A stretch of DNA of 36,117 nt from Methanobacteriota archaeon. Its GTDB lineage: Archaea; Halobacteriota; Methanosarcinia; Methanotrichales; Methanotrichaceae. The stretch covers positions 1 to 36,117 of the forward strand of contig JAKPCO010000097.1 in the NCBI GenBank assembly GCA_029553285.1. The letters run 5' to 3'. The position numbers and the translations under genes were made by a program. Below, one piece after another: positions 35,881 through 36,117 of the stretch (its first letter is position 1; every line of letters starts with the position of its first letter). The notes below the pieces were generated by a model. That model was not told the DNA's origin and did no database searches. It saw only the letters and a program-made list of their open reading frames with translations.

Positions 35881-36067
35881 CGCTCTTATCCATCTGATGA
35901 GTTGCCCGAAGGAGCAGGGGTCATGCTGCGCCTTCGTTTCGACTTACCTTCGACGCAATCGATGGCGTTTCGACTTCGTCGAAACCTTTCGATGTAGTCG
36001 AAAGTGTGGCAATGAATGCTTTCAGCGAGCACATTGCATGCTCTGCAAGTTGCTACACGTAAGAGCG
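35881..36067 (+). mobile_element. MITE-like element, long form (copy E)
   Basis: This 187-bp copy begins CGCTCTTATCCAT and ends GTAAGAGCG. It aligns with the reverse complement of copy B, plus about 20 extra bases in the core. The core has a perfect stem TTTCGAC-TTC-GTCGAAA at 35968-35984. The flanks AACCTGTT and AACCTCTC agree in 6 of 8 positions, consistent with a decayed target duplication. It lies 34 bases after the NAC stop. Confidence 0.8.
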
Positions 36068-36117
36068 AACCTCTCTCATCGGATCGCCAGTTTGAGCGGC
36101 GGCTGAGATGCGATCAG

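Noticed and set aside
3061-36067. The recurring CGCTCTTAT/ATAAGAGCG repeats as a CRISPR array
   Set aside because: Copies are kilobases apart, in both orientations, with inverted ends and target duplications, not regularly spaced direct repeats.
35843-36106. 87-residue frame within copy E
   Set aside because: It consists almost wholly of repeat sequence and would differ between copies; not a gene.

Overview
The window is archaeal chromosome from a methanogen and looks most like Methanothrix (Methanosaeta), M. thermophila in particular. That placement is inference from gene content and style; no database search was possible. The support is: a methanogenesis marker 9 gene, a FmdE-family protein, archaeal-type DnaG primase, class I LysRS, EndoQ, NMD3, NAC, a group II chaperonin, a tRNA with an archaeal bulge-helix-bulge intron, TATA-box promoters with several apparently leaderless starts, and Shine-Dalgarno sites of the GGAGGTGAT type.

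Layout. 1-2028: dnaK (cut by the window edge) and dnaJ. 2218-2992: a Cas4-like nuclease with a membrane hairpin, split into two overlapping frames. 3131-4750 (-): glutamine-dependent NAD synthetase, divergent from 4930-8439, an operon of archaeal SAM synthetase, a secreted protein, DUF424 and NMD3. 8812-10128: archaeal dnaG. 10129-10957: a repeat-rich gap. 10958-11509: an unknown protein. 11716-12933: endonuclease Q. 12930-17789 (-): a giant secreted protein with about ten DUF11 repeats. 17820-18536: a decayed ORF and a small transposon-like repeat. 18537-20988: an operon of methanogenesis marker 9, a CitG-like enzyme and DUF447. 21185-22816 (-): thermosome. 23271-27361: two coupled von Willebrand A membrane proteins. 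27423-29266 (-): lysS and a 95-aa protein. 29734-31810: a FmdE-like protein with an ABC-3 metal importer behind a palindromic operator. 31901-32902 (-): an unknown acidic protein. 33625-34053: a secreted lamin-tail-like protein. 34412-35846: cis-prenyltransferase, intron-containing tRNA-Arg(GCG), and NAC.

The most notable unexplained signal is a dispersed family of small inverted-repeat elements (MITE-like) that end in CGCTCTTAT/ATAAGAGCG. There are four full copies and one right-end fragment. Two copies are bounded by perfect 8-bp direct repeats (ATCATTGC and AAGCTACA) and one by a 7/8 repeat, which is strong evidence of transposition. A second, unrelated 90-bp element with its own perfect 8-bp target duplication (CATGAGTC) lies just upstream of the methanogenesis marker gene, and a third candidate lies upstream of lysS. 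No transposase is present, so any mobilising enzyme must be encoded elsewhere.
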